Of a stretch of DNA of 55,892 nucleotides, positions 36,028 to 45,725 are shown piece by piece (the stretch's first letter is position 1; every line of letters begins with the position of its first letter). A model generated the notes under the pieces. It made no database searches. It had not been told where the DNA came from and worked only from the letters and a program-made list of their open reading frames with translations. A program made the position numbers and the translations under genes. Source of the DNA: Berkiella_A sp963976875 (GTDB lineage: Bacteria > Pseudomonadota > Gammaproteobacteria > Berkiellales > Berkiellaceae). The stretch is from the NCBI GenBank assembly GCA_963976875.1, contig CAXBML010000022.1, positions 1 through 55,892 of the forward strand. The letters run 5' to 3'.

Positions 36028-36200
36028 GGAAATCGTCCTTAATCACCTTAAAAAAGATTATTATTATAAAGGCTAACTGAACCTTTAATTCGAAAAGGTT
36101 CTAAGGATAGTAACCGAAAACTTTGTAGATGCCAATGTCTATTTACATAACAACACAACATTCTTACAAACAAATCACTACCCCAAAACTTTTTAAGTTT

Positions 36201-37655
36201 CTAACTTTTACTATCTGTCCAAGTTAAATCCAATTCTCTTGCGGCTTTCACTTCATCCAAACGACCGCAAGATAAACTTTTTGGCGCCTCTTTCAATCGT
36301 TCTGGATTTTCATACATATCGTCCCAAATCTGAGCCATAACATGAACCATATGATCCATCATTTGCTTAGATTCCGTTTCAGTAGGCTCAATCAATAAGC
36401 ATTCAGGAATTAATAATGGAAAATAGACAGTCGGCGCATGTATGCCTTCATCTAACATTTTTTTAGCGACATCCAATGCGGAAATATGGGTCGATTTGCT
36501 TTGCTTAGACAATGTTAAAATAAACTCGTGCGTTGCTCGCCGATGTGGAAAGGCAGCATCAAAGCCAATCGCTTTTAATTTGGTCAACAAATAGTTGGCA
36601 TTCAAGCTTGCAAATTGGCTTACTCGAGTCACCCCTTCTTGCCCTAGCATGCGCACATAAAAATATGCCCGTAGTAAAATACCTGCATTGCCCATGTAAG
36701 TAGACAAACGGCCAATGGTTTGTGGACAGTCGCGCTCATTCAACCATCGATAATTCCCTGTATGATGCAGTTGAACCACTGGCAAAGGCAAAAATGGTGT
36801 TAACCGTTCTGCACAAGCAACCGGCCCACTACCTGGGCCACCTCCACCATGAGGCGTTGCAAAAGTTTTATGCAAATTCAAGTGCATGACATCAAACCCC
36901 ATATCACCAGGGCGCACTTTACCCAAAATAGCATTTAAGTTCGCACCATCGTAATATAACAAGCCACCTACTTCATGAACAGCTTGTGAGACTTCTATAA
37001 TATTTTTTTCGAATAGTCCTAACGTGGATGGATTGGTTAACATAATACCCGCTGTTTTCGGCCCTAATATTTTCTTGAGGGCTCCAATATCCACATCTCC
37101 CTCTGCATTGGTGGGCACTTCTTTTATCTTATAGCCACACATAACAGCAGAAGCAGGGTTTGTACCATGCGCAGAATCTGTCACTATCATTTCATCTCGA
37201 GCAAAATCTTCTTGCGCATCATGATATGCCTTAATCATACGAACGCCCGCAAACTCACCTTGTGCCCCCGCCATTGGCGTTAAAGATATGCCATGCATTC
37301 CTGTTAATGTCTTAATACTTTCCTGTAAATCATACAAGCACGCCATAGTGCCTTGTGATAATGACTCATCGGATAAGGGGTGCAGCTGGGTGAAACAAGG
37401 TTGCATCGCTAAATGATGCACACCCCTAGGATTGTATTTCATTGTACAAGATCCTAAAGGATAAAAGTTTGTATCGATGCTAAAGTTTTTTTGTGACAGC
37501 CGAGTGAAATGCCGCACGACTTCTAATTCAGATAACTCGGGTAAACAAGGCTTGGATTGCCGCATCATGTGCTCTGGAATCTGACACGCCCCAATCTCAC
37601 CTGGCATTTGAGAATGTGCTCTCCGATTTTTTGTGCTTTTTTCAAAGATAACCAT
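36201..37655 (-). CDS. gcvPB: Glycine dehydrogenase (decarboxylating) subunit 2
   Basis: 484 residues from the ATG at 37655, with AAGGA upstream; an in-frame TTG at 37673 is less likely. The PLP lysine is in HLNLHKTFATPHGGGGPGSGP (about 260-280). FYPLGSCTMKYNPR is a further signature of the P-protein. With GcvPA it forms the split P-protein that decarboxylates glycine and loads the aminomethyl group on GcvH. It is the last gene of the operon. Confidence 0.95.
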   Translation of the reverse strand: MVIFEKSTKNRRAHSQMPGEIGACQIPEHMMRQSKPCLPELSELEVVRHFTRLSQKNFSIDTNFYPLGSCTMKYNPRGVHHLAMQPCFTQLHPLSDESLSQGTMACLYDLQESIKTLTGMHGISLTPMAGAQGEFAGVRMIKAYHDAQEDFARDEMIVTDSAHGTNPASAVMCGYKIKEVPTNAEGDVDIGALKKILGPKTAGIMLTNPSTLGLFEKNIIEVSQAVHEVGGLLYYDGANLNAILGKVRPGDMGFDVMHLNLHKTFATPHGGGGPGSGPVACAERLTPFLPLPVVQLHHTGNYRWLNERDCPQTIGRLSTYMGNAGILLRAYFYVRMLGQEGVTRVSQFASLNANYLLTKLKAIGFDAAFPHRRATHEFILTLSKQSKSTHISALDVAKKMLDEGIHAPTVYFPLLIPECLLIEPTETESKQMMDHMVHVMAQIWDDMYENPERLKEAPKSLSCGRLDEVKAARELDLTWTDSKS

Positions 37656-37676
37656 ATTCATTCCTTGTCTCAAAAT

Positions 37677-39041
37677 CTAAGCATTTAACAACTGATCTAT
37701 CGTATCAACATAATGATCTAACATCTCGTCAGTCTTAGTTTCAGTCACACAAACCAATAATGTATTGTCCAGCTCAGCATAATAGTCACATAATGCAACC
37801 CCCGCCTGGATACTCGCTTCTTGCATTTTTTCTACAACCTGTTTTGGTGGGGTTTTCACTCTAATAACGAATTCGTGAAAGCGTGCACACTCAAATACAG
37901 CGCTAATACCATTCACCGCTAGTAATTTTTCATATAATTTTTCAGCTTGTTTGTAGGATTGGTAGGCGACACGCTTCAAGCCTTCTGGCCCCATCACACT
38001 CATGTATATGGTTGCTGCAGTCACTAATAACCCTTGGTTAGTGCAAATGTTAGATGTCGCTTTCCCGCGACGAATGTGTTGCTCCCGAGCCTGTAGCGTC
38101 AGAGTAAAACCGGGTTGTCCAGTATGATCAATTGTTCTACCAACTAAACGACCTGGCATTTGGCGAATCAATGCTTGCTGACAACACATAAACCCAAAAT
38201 AAGGTCCACCAAAATTCATTGGCACACCTAGTGGCTGTCCTTCGCCACAAGCAATATCGGCCCCTTTTTGGCCCCATTCCCCTGGTGGCTTTAATAAGTT
38301 CATCGCCATAGGATTCACATGCCCAATCACCATCGCCGATTGCTTATGGGCCCAGTCCGTTAATTCATCAACTGTTTCTAACCCACCAAAAAAATTCGGT
38401 TGAGAGACAATTAACACATCACAAGCCGTTCCTTGCTTAAGCTCCGCTTCTAAAGCGGAAGTATTCAGTAACCCTGTTTCTAAATGATATGGAATCTCTA
38501 CCAAAGCAATATTTTGGGGCTTTAAAATAGCCTCAAGTGTTTGTCTGTAGTGTGGATGCAACGCCATCGGCACCCAAACAGACATGGATTTTTGTCGGCG
38601 TGATCTCAATGCCATTAATACCGACTCGGCCAATGCACTTGCACCATCGTACAATGATGCATTTGAGACAGGCAGCCCCATCAAAGAGGCCATCATCGTT
38701 TGATATTCCCACAACAGCTGTAAGTTTCCTTGAGAAGCCTCTGCTTGGTACGGCGTATACGCCGTCATAAACTCACCCCGTGAGGTTAAGTCCCAAACAC
38801 AAGCAGGAATAAAATGATCGTAGCTTCCTGCGCCCAAATAACAAGCTATCAAGCTATTTTCATTGCCTCGCGCTCGTGCATGCTGCGATATTTGCATTTC
38901 TGTCATGCCAGGTGGCAAATCCAACGCTTGCTTTACTTTCAAACTTTCTGGTATTTCAGAAAATAATGATTCCATTTCGGGCACGCCAATTACGCGGAGC
39001 ATTTCGCTCACTTCTTCTTCTGTATGTGGGATAAATGGCAT
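37677..39041 (-). CDS. gcvPA: Glycine dehydrogenase (decarboxylating) subunit 1
   Basis: 454 residues with AAGGAG six bases before the ATG. It starts MPFIPHTEEEVSEML and holds FLGAG-like (ACYLGAGSYDHFIPA), YTPYQAEASQGNLQ, and LQAREQHIRRGKATSNICTNQ motifs, as in the N-terminal half of the P-protein. E. coli has a single fused GcvP; the split form occurs in Legionella and Coxiella among others. It is translated just before gcvPB. Confidence 0.95.
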   Translation of the reverse strand: MPFIPHTEEEVSEMLRVIGVPEMESLFSEIPESLKVKQALDLPPGMTEMQISQHARARGNENSLIACYLGAGSYDHFIPACVWDLTSRGEFMTAYTPYQAEASQGNLQLLWEYQTMMASLMGLPVSNASLYDGASALAESVLMALRSRRQKSMSVWVPMALHPHYRQTLEAILKPQNIALVEIPYHLETGLLNTSALEAELKQGTACDVLIVSQPNFFGGLETVDELTDWAHKQSAMVIGHVNPMAMNLLKPPGEWGQKGADIACGEGQPLGVPMNFGGPYFGFMCCQQALIRQMPGRLVGRTIDHTGQPGFTLTLQAREQHIRRGKATSNICTNQGLLVTAATIYMSVMGPEGLKRVAYQSYKQAEKLYEKLLAVNGISAVFECARFHEFVIRVKTPPKQVVEKMQEASIQAGVALCDYYAELDNTLLVCVTETKTDEMLDHYVDTIDQLLNA

Positions 39042-39051
39042 TCTTAACTCC

Positions 39052-39444
39052 TTAAGCGCTTTCAGCTACTATATCTAGATAGCTTTGAGCATCCATTAAC
39101 TCTTCCCAATCCTGCATATCATTGGCTTGTATCTGTACAATCCAACCAGAATGATAAGCATCTTCATTAATCATATTTGGGTTGTCTACCAAGGCTTCAT
39201 TTACGGCTACGACTTCACCAGAAATAGGCGCATAAAAATCACTTGCGGCCTTCACAGACTCAATCACACCACACTCTTCTCCTGCTACAACAGTTTGTCC
39301 AACTTCAGGTAGCTCCACAAAAACAATATCGCCCAATAAAGCCTGGGCGTGATCTGTGATGCCAATTTTAATTTCTATGTCACTCATTTTTTCAGCCCAT
39401 TCATGTGTGGCTGTGTATTTTAGCTCTGCTGGTGTATTAGACAC
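39052..39444 (-). CDS. gcvH: Glycine cleavage system H protein
   Basis: 130 residues from a GTG start with AAGGAG eight bases upstream. The lipoyl lysine is in GVIESVKAASDFYAPISG (about residue 65). HEWAEKMSDIEIKIGITDHAQALLGDIVFVELPEVG is typical of GcvH, cited here only as a region. It carries the aminomethyl group between GcvP, GcvT and the lipoamide dehydrogenase. The last gene pair gcvPA/PB follows. Confidence 0.96.
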   Translation of the reverse strand: MSNTPAELKYTATHEWAEKMSDIEIKIGITDHAQALLGDIVFVELPEVGQTVVAGEECGVIESVKAASDFYAPISGEVVAVNEALVDNPNMINEDAYHSGWIVQIQANDMQDWEELMDAQSYLDIVAESA

Positions 39445-39464
39445 GATTATTGCTCCTTTAAAAT

Positions 39465-40580
39465 TTACTTTATTATTGTGTCGATATCAAAGTTGGCTTT
39501 TCCCGCCTTAAGAAATGGCGGACGAATGATTTTAGCCTGTATTGTTTTTCCTCGCATGGCGACCCAGCAAGTATCTTCTTCTTGAGAATGAATTCTTGCA
39601 AAGCCTATACCCACAGATAAGGTAGGAGAGAAGGTGCCGCTAGTTAGCATGCCTATTTGCTGTGTGCCAGCTTGATCTTGATAAACTTTCATATTAGGTC
39701 TTAACACGCCTTTATCCGCCAACACGACACCAACGAGCTTCTCTTTGGCGTCTTGATCCTTTTGTTGCAGATAAGCTGCCTTCCCAATAAAGTCTCGATC
39801 CACATCTTTTGTGTCAACGGTCCAAGCTAAATTAGACGTGAGCGGGGTGACCGTATCATCCATATCCTGCCCATATAAATTTAAGCCTGCCTCTAAACGT
39901 AACGTATCTCTAGCCCCTAAACCAATGGGTGCCACACCCGCTTCTATCAATAAATTCCAAAATTGTGTTGCGTCTTCGTTAGGTAATAATATCTCTACAC
40001 CATCTTCGCCTGTATACCCGGTACGAGCCACCATCCAATTATCATGCATCAAAGTTTTAAAAGGCCTGAGCGCCTCAATCGATTGATAAAATGTTTGGGG
40101 TAAAAGTGTCTTTAACTTAGCAAATGCTTCTGGCCCTTGTATCGCCAGCATAGCCAAGTCATAACGTGGGGTAATCTCTACTTGAAAAGATACAGCATTG
40201 GTTTTGATCCAGTCCAAATCATTTTCGGTTGTTCCCGCATTAATCACAATGCGATAGTAATCGTCTTTAATTCGGTAAGTAATCAAGTCATCTAATATTT
40301 TTGCTTGGTGATTGAGCATGCAGCCATAGAGCGCTTGACCATTTTCTTTGAGCTTTGAAATATTATTGGCTAATAAATATCTTAGAAATGCAGATGCTTG
40401 GGCACCTTCAATATCGACAGCTCGCATATGAGAAACATCGAAAACACCGGCCATTTTGCGTACCATGTGATGTTCTTCTACTAAAGAACCATATTGCAAT
40501 GGCATTTCCCAGCCTGCAAAAGGCACCATTTTAGCCCCTAAAGCTAAGTGTTGTTCAAATAATGGCGTTCTTTTTAACAT
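39465..40580 (-). CDS. gcvT: Glycine cleavage system T protein (aminomethyltransferase)
   Basis: 371 residues. It opens LKRTPLFEQHLALGAKMVPFAGWEMPLQYG and has the folate-site Asp in FDVSHM and the GLGARDTLRLEAGLNLYG stretch (about 222-239). It moves the methylene group from lipoyl-GcvH to tetrahydrofolate, releasing ammonia. It follows the ubiI-like gene by about 80 bases with no glycine-riboswitch-like structure that I can see. Confidence 0.96.
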   Translation of the reverse strand: MLKRTPLFEQHLALGAKMVPFAGWEMPLQYGSLVEEHHMVRKMAGVFDVSHMRAVDIEGAQASAFLRYLLANNISKLKENGQALYGCMLNHQAKILDDLITYRIKDDYYRIVINAGTTENDLDWIKTNAVSFQVEITPRYDLAMLAIQGPEAFAKLKTLLPQTFYQSIEALRPFKTLMHDNWMVARTGYTGEDGVEILLPNEDATQFWNLLIEAGVAPIGLGARDTLRLEAGLNLYGQDMDDTVTPLTSNLAWTVDTKDVDRDFIGKAAYLQQKDQDAKEKLVGVVLADKGVLRPNMKVYQDQAGTQQIGMLTSGTFSPTLSVGIGFARIHSQEEDTCWVAMRGKTIQAKIIRPPFLKAGKANFDIDTIIK

Positions 40581-40662
40581 AATACAACTCCTTTGTTCTT
40601 ATTACTTTTTTTATAATCCTTGCTGAATGCCTTGCGACACTGTGCTCTTCTTTCTGTTTTGT

Positions 40663-41856
40663 TTATCCTAAGGCATTTTTAATAAAAAATTGCTTGAATA
40701 GACTCGTGCGATTGACTAAATCTAATCCTTCGTTTCGCAAGAATGTTGTTGCAGTATGTGAGGTGCCAAACCCCTCTTTAAATGCTCGCATTAAGTAGAT
40801 CATCATTTGATTATGCAACCTTCTTTTTCGCTCATAACGTTTTAATAAATAAGGTAAACCAATATCTCGTTTCTTGTGCTTCGCTTCTGCCAACACGGCT
40901 GCTAATACTTGAGCATCTTTTAAACCAAAATTAACGCCTTGCCCTGCCAGCGGATGAAAAGTATGAGCCGCATCACCTAATAAGACTACCCGGTCTGCTA
41001 CATAGCTTTTAGCATGTGATTGCTTCAATGGAAAAGCCACTCGTTGACTTTTTAATGCTAAAGGCCCCAAGACTTCATCTATTTCTTTCGTTAGCTTAAC
41101 TTCAAATGCCCTATGAGATAGTGCTAATAGCCCAGGGATTAAATCCTCATGCGCACTCCAGACAATAGATAATAGATTGTCTTGATACAAAGGCAGTAAG
41201 GCAAGAGCACCTGTCCGATTAAAGCGTTGATAGGCGGTATAATTATGAGGCTCTTTGCTTTGTATGGTCGCCACGATGGCTTGTTGTTGATAAGACAGAA
41301 CATGTGCTTGAATATCTGAGATATTGCGTACCCAAGAATTGCCGCCATCACACCCGACTAATAGCTTAGCCGTAAGCCTTTCTTTTTCCGATAGGTTGCA
41401 ATAAACAAAACTGGGGTCTTTTTGCACCTGCTGCAACGCACTGTTTGTTCGAACTTTAACATTAGATAGTTTTTTCAAAGTGCAACGCAAAGCGTGTAAT
41501 ATATTTTTTTGCTCAACAATATAGCCTAAGTTTTCTTCTAACACTTGCGCTGAAAAAAAATCGACACGACCAGAAAATTCTTGATCCCATACACGCATGT
41601 TTTCCATTTGCCCCAAACGAAAACTTTTAATCTGTCCCCAAACACCTAGCTGTTCAAAAAATCGTACAGTACTTTTGGCTATAGCCACAACGCGCAAATC
41701 ACATGATTCGTCTTGACTGAGCACATTGTCTGTTATATTTTGAGCTTCCACGACGAGCACTTGAAAACCAGCTTGTCCCAATGCTAATGCAAGGCTCAAT
41801 CCGACCATCCCTGCACCATTAATGATAATGTCAACTTGACCACTTTGTTTTACCAT
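40663..41856 (-). CDS. ubiI: FAD-dependent ubiquinone hydroxylase, UbiI/VisC type
   Basis: 397 residues. The FAD nucleotide-binding GAGMVGLSLALALGQAGFQVLVVEA is at about 14-38, cited as a region; the second FAD motif LLGDAAHTFHPLAGQGVNFGLKDA is near 290. This is the UbiH/UbiI/UbiF flavin monooxygenase family. Position after ubiH and before gcvT is the same as E. coli ubiI (visC). It is expected to hydroxylate at C5 in ubiquinone synthesis; the exact site is inferred from synteny only. Confidence 0.88.
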   Translation of the reverse strand: MVKQSGQVDIIINGAGMVGLSLALALGQAGFQVLVVEAQNITDNVLSQDESCDLRVVAIAKSTVRFFEQLGVWGQIKSFRLGQMENMRVWDQEFSGRVDFFSAQVLEENLGYIVEQKNILHALRCTLKKLSNVKVRTNSALQQVQKDPSFVYCNLSEKERLTAKLLVGCDGGNSWVRNISDIQAHVLSYQQQAIVATIQSKEPHNYTAYQRFNRTGALALLPLYQDNLLSIVWSAHEDLIPGLLALSHRAFEVKLTKEIDEVLGPLALKSQRVAFPLKQSHAKSYVADRVVLLGDAAHTFHPLAGQGVNFGLKDAQVLAAVLAEAKHKKRDIGLPYLLKRYERKRRLHNQMMIYLMRAFKEGFGTSHTATTFLRNEGLDLVNRTSLFKQFFIKNALG

Positions 41857-41859
41857 CGC

Positions 41860-43026
41860 TTATACCCCTAAGCCCATGCTGTACATTGCCATTTGCTTTT
41901 TTATAAATGGTATATGTTCAAAAATATTAATCCCGAATGCTTTAAAAGGTGCAGGGATCGCATGAACCGCCTTCGCAATGGTATCTGTGGCTAGAATAAT
42001 ATTTTTTTGATCTTGCTGTGTGGCTTCAACATATTTCGCAATATCATCAAGAGAGCTGCCCCAACAAGTACTATCGCTTGAACAGATGCTTGTTTGTAGC
42101 CTCTGAATATCTCTAATGCTCAAATTAAAACCTTGCGCTGCAATAGGATGGATACTATGTACGCAGTTGCCTAAAAAAACAAGTTGTTTATAAAAATGTT
42201 GCTCTGCCAACTGCATATGCAATGGCACACAAATATGTTGCCCCATTTCTTGAATAATTCCGTTTTGATAACCTAATTGTGTTTGGCAATAAGCTAATAA
42301 CTCTGGAGCAGATAGTTTTTTCAACTCATCTATATCATATTCTGATCCCGACAAGATCATGACCGCTAAATTATCATGCCAGGGTAATAGTGCCATTGCG
42401 CCTTTTTTCAAAAATCGCTCTATGGCAACACCCTGTAGATTATCAGATAATTTAACATTGGAAATGAGGGCTTTGTGTGCATAATTCGTACGTGCCTCAG
42501 TCATCCTTAACTTATCTCGAACACAGCTTTGAGTGCCCTCTGCAGAAATGAGCAATTGTGTGGATAAATCCAATGACGAGTTTTTACATTGTATGTGCCA
42601 GAGATTATTTGTATAAGAAATATTGTCTAACCGGACGTTTGGGTAAATATCACAATGTGTTTTTTTTGTTAATGCCGTGTACAGTATATGTTTTAAATCA
42701 TCGATACCAACAACATATCCTAAATAAGGCGCACCGACCGTTTGATCTTGTAATCGTGTACTACCTAAGGCACTTTGCACTGTGACGTGAACAGATTGAA
42801 TCGGTATGGCATGACTTTCTAACGCATCCCAAATACCTAACTTTTTATAGAAAGCGATACTGGCATAAGACAAAGCAATTGTTCCCATTGATGCTTTATC
42901 TTTTCTAGCACTGGGCAATGCAAATGCCTCTATCACAGCGATAGGCAGTGATAGCTGGCTCAATGCCAAAGCAGTTGTTAAGCCAACCAGGCCTCCACCG
43001 ATAATGCCAAAACGATATGCTTCCAC
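41860..43026 (-). CDS. ubiH: FAD-dependent ubiquinone hydroxylase UbiH
   Basis: 388 residues from a GTG start with GAGG upstream. The N-terminal GIIGGGLVGLTTALALSQ motif binds FAD. The second motif reads LGNCVHSIHPIAAQGFNLSIRDI, with Asn where family members usually have Asp; E. coli UbiH also has Asn there, which supports the assignment. It should add the C4 hydroxyl. It sits four bases from the ubiI-like gene and 14 bases after pepP. Confidence 0.9.
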   Translation of the reverse strand: MEAYRFGIIGGGLVGLTTALALSQLSLPIAVIEAFALPSARKDKASMGTIALSYASIAFYKKLGIWDALESHAIPIQSVHVTVQSALGSTRLQDQTVGAPYLGYVVGIDDLKHILYTALTKKTHCDIYPNVRLDNISYTNNLWHIQCKNSSLDLSTQLLISAEGTQSCVRDKLRMTEARTNYAHKALISNVKLSDNLQGVAIERFLKKGAMALLPWHDNLAVMILSGSEYDIDELKKLSAPELLAYCQTQLGYQNGIIQEMGQHICVPLHMQLAEQHFYKQLVFLGNCVHSIHPIAAQGFNLSIRDIQRLQTSICSSDSTCWGSSLDDIAKYVEATQQDQKNIILATDTIAKAVHAIPAPFKAFGINIFEHIPFIKKQMAMYSMGLGV

Positions 43027-43040
43027 AAAACCTCTTATTT

Positions 43041-44342
43041 TTAAGATTGCATAAACTGCTGGATCTCGTTGACACTTTTCGGTAACGCATCTGTTAACAC
43101 TTCTGAGCCAACATCTGTGACAACAACATCATCTTCGATACGGACACCAATGCCTCGCCATTTTTCAGGCACAGATTCATTATCTTGGTCAATATATATT
43201 CCTGGCTCTACGGTTAAAACCATATTTTCTTTTAGTGGGCGCCATTCCCCTTTAATTTTATAGGCCCCTGTATCATGAACATCTAGGCCTAACCAGTGAC
43301 CACTATTATGCATATAAAATGGCTTGTAAGCTTCTCGCTCGATAAGACCATCCACATCACCTGTTAAGACGCCTAAGTCGACGAGACCTGTAACAAGAAC
43401 CTCAACAATATTTGTTTGCAAATCACCCCAAGGAACACCGGGTTTAATCATCTCTATCGCTTTAAGCTGTGATGCGAGCACTAATTCATAAATAGCTTGT
43501 TGTGCCGAACTAAACTGACCATTGACTGGAAAAGTTCTTGTCACATCCGCAGCATAATTCTGGTATTCAGCGCCCGCATCAATCAAGACCAAATCATTAT
43601 TTTTCAATTCACAATTATTATTGACATAATGCAAAATGCAGGCATTGGCACCTGCTGCAACGATAGAATTGTAAGCCGGACTACGACTACCACCTTGATA
43701 AAAAGCATATTGCAACTCAGCCTCTAAATGGTATTCATATAAACCTGGTTTTGCTTTTAGCATAGCGCGTCGATGGCCATTCATCGTGATTTCAGCAGCC
43801 TTTCGCATGCAGGCTATTTCTGATTTATCTTTAATCAGACGAGATTCATCTAATATAACGCGTAAATCTATATATTTTTCTGGCGGCGCTATTCCTTGTC
43901 GCTGCATTTGACGTAAACTTTGCACCCAAGAAAATAATTTGGCTTCAAACGCAGGATGTGCGCCCACTAAATAATAAAGTGTTTGGACCCCTTTGAACAG
44001 CTGAGGTAATTTAATTCCTGCCTCTGCAATAGGGTAGGCATGATCGGCACCAAGCTCCGATTGAGCCCCCAATACTCCCATTCTATGGCCTGTCCAACGC
44101 TCTTTTTCTGGGTTTTTGTCTTGGCAAAACAAAATATAATGCGTTTTTTGATTTACTTTTAAAAAAACCGCGACAGCAAAGCTCTCTTCAAAGCCCGTTA
44201 AATAAGAAAAATAACTATCTTGCCGAAATAAATGCTCCGCATCGCCATTACGATGCTGCACTGTGGCACTGGAAATAACTGCTAAGCTATTGTCATGCAT
44301 ACATTGAAATAGGCTATCCCTTCTTGCCTGATAATCTATCAT
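43041..44342 (-). CDS. pepP: Xaa-Pro aminopeptidase PepP
   Basis: 433 residues. N-terminal creatinase-like domain (1-170) and a pita-bread metallopeptidase domain with all metal ligands: DAGAEYQNYAADVTRTF (two Asp), HNSGHWLGLDVHDTG (His), TVEPGIYI (Glu) and RIEDDVVVT (Glu). It removes N-terminal residues before proline, with two Mn ions. It is the second gene of the ygfB-pepP-ubiH-ubiI block found across gammaproteobacteria. Confidence 0.97.
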   Translation of the reverse strand: MIDYQARRDSLFQCMHDNSLAVISSATVQHRNGDAEHLFRQDSYFSYLTGFEESFAVAVFLKVNQKTHYILFCQDKNPEKERWTGHRMGVLGAQSELGADHAYPIAEAGIKLPQLFKGVQTLYYLVGAHPAFEAKLFSWVQSLRQMQRQGIAPPEKYIDLRVILDESRLIKDKSEIACMRKAAEITMNGHRRAMLKAKPGLYEYHLEAELQYAFYQGGSRSPAYNSIVAAGANACILHYVNNNCELKNNDLVLIDAGAEYQNYAADVTRTFPVNGQFSSAQQAIYELVLASQLKAIEMIKPGVPWGDLQTNIVEVLVTGLVDLGVLTGDVDGLIEREAYKPFYMHNSGHWLGLDVHDTGAYKIKGEWRPLKENMVLTVEPGIYIDQDNESVPEKWRGIGVRIEDDVVVTDVGSEVLTDALPKSVNEIQQFMQS

Positions 44343-44367
44343 CCTTATATTCCTTGCTTATGTTGGA

Positions 44368-44961
44368 CTAATGTTGGACTTGCTCTGCTTGGGCTTGGTT
44401 TTGTGCTTGTGCGATTTGGATCAAAGCAATTGAATGCTCTGCTAAGAACATAATGCCCATGCGAATATATTCTTCCACTTCCATATAGTGCTTTTCATTA
44501 TCATTGGAATCATCTGCATCAACGTCTATTTCAGTGATGGCTTGAAAATCTTGTACAATTTCGCGAATGGCAGTATTTTCCTGAAAATACTTTTCGTATT
44601 CCTCCATATCTAAGCCGCTCAGCAAACCTTTAATCAGATCTCCTAAACAGAATAAGCGCATAGATAAAGGATGTTCGTCATCAGGCAGGAAGGCCGACAA
44701 ATCAAAGTATTCAGAAGACAAACTGTTGCTGCCTGCGGTGTACATTTCAGCCCAAACAGGTGCAAATGCATTTTCTTGTTCAAAGCTTAAACTTAGCTGG
44801 CTACGCAAATCTGCAAGTGCTAGCTCAATATCCCATTCACCTCGCATGACTTTAGCTGATATGAAGCCAAATAAATAAGAGGCGGTTACTTTAGAACGGT
44901 AGCGCTCAATGATGGGTTGAATATCACTATAGGTAGATAACAAACTATTCTCAGACTGCAT
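44368..44961 (-). CDS. ygfB: UPF0149 family protein YgfB
   Basis: 197 residues. Helical protein with the family features TASYLFGFISAKVMRGEW (about 27-44), LFCLGDLIKGLLSGL (about 102-116) and a C-terminal FLAEHSIALI helix, and an acidic stretch DVDADDSND in the last third. YgfB is known in Pseudomonas as a regulator of antibiotic-linked stress genes, but its biochemistry is unsettled. It is the first gene of the minus-strand operon and divergent from zapA. Confidence 0.88.
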   Translation of the reverse strand: MQSENSLLSTYSDIQPIIERYRSKVTASYLFGFISAKVMRGEWDIELALADLRSQLSLSFEQENAFAPVWAEMYTAGSNSLSSEYFDLSAFLPDDEHPLSMRLFCLGDLIKGLLSGLDMEEYEKYFQENTAIREIVQDFQAITEIDVDADDSNDNEKHYMEVEEYIRMGIMFLAEHSIALIQIAQAQNQAQAEQVQH

Positions 44962-45295
44962 TACGGTTCTCCAGCTTCACTAACGGTTTGTAAGCTTATC
45001 ATAACTAAGAATCGAGCACGAAATATCTTTAAATCTTTGATGGGTTAATGGGTACAAATCATTGAGTGTACCTGCAAAATATGGCGATAAAATCTCAACA
45101 ATATTTAAAGGCCCATATCATACGTGTGTATACTCTCTCATCCTAAGAATCATCAAAACGTATTGACCCCCTCCCCCGATGCAGCCTAATATATATAGTA
45201 TGAGGTCTACCAAACTGGATTTTGTTAATTAACTACCCGGTAAAATAAACGGGTAAATAAAATCTATTAATTTATTTTCAACTGGGGTGCTGTCA
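44962..45295. other. Divergent spacer between ygfB and zapA
   Basis: About 330 bases. It contains a good plus-strand promoter (45163-45192) and a short inverted repeat TACCCG/CGGGTA at about 45233-45256 in the zapA leader. No open frame of note is present. Confidence 0.6.
45163..45192 (+). promoter_or_regulatory. Sigma-70-type promoter for zapA
   Basis: TTGACC, 18 bases of C-rich spacer, TAATAT. It would start a transcript around 45199, giving a leader of about 100 bases that contains the TACCCG/CGGGTA inverted repeat. Confidence 0.6.
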
Positions 45296-45724
45296 ATGGG
45301 CGAACTAGATAAAGGTACTTGCGTTAGTATTTTAGATAAGGAATTTCGTATTGCTTGTCCCAAAGATCAAGAGGACTCATTAAAACTGGCAGCAGGATAC
45401 TTAGATAAGCAAATGCGACAAATAAAACGCAATGGTCGTATTGTTGGTTCAGAACGCATCGCGATTATGGCGGCTTTGAATATTGCCCATGAGCTTATTG
45501 CAATACACCAAGGGCCAGATGCGCCAGTTGATGATTTGAGTAATCGAATAAAATTACTCCAAAATAAAATTGACGACGCTATTATTAGCGTTCAAACTAA
45601 AAGCAATACTGTTCGTACTGAAGATTCATCCCCCCTTCAGTCTGTTATGGATTTTGGTGATGCTAAAAAGACAACTGAGACGCAACAAAGCGAAATAGAA
45701 CATGCTTCAAGTGAAGCAGAATAA
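45296..45724 (+). CDS. zapA: Cell division protein ZapA
   Basis: 142 residues from the ATG at 45296 (a GTG at 45287 would add three). The ZapA pattern VSILDKEFRIACPKDQEDSLKLAAGYLDKQM at about 8-38, cited as a region, is followed by a coiled coil with the conserved (M)AALNIAHELIA. It crosslinks FtsZ filaments in the Z-ring and binds ZapB, which is encoded at 5.7 kb. The C-terminal 35 residues are longer than in E. coli and polar. 6S RNA starts within a few bases of its stop. Confidence 0.92.
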   Translation: MGELDKGTCVSILDKEFRIACPKDQEDSLKLAAGYLDKQMRQIKRNGRIVGSERIAIMAALNIAHELIAIHQGPDAPVDDLSNRIKLLQNKIDDAIISVQTKSNTVRTEDSSPLQSVMDFGDAKKTTETQQSEIEHASSEAE

Positions 45725-45725
45725 A

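Noticed and set aside
40581..40662. Glycine riboswitch before gcvT
   Set aside because: The 82-base gap has no tandem aptamer-like structure and is too short for one.
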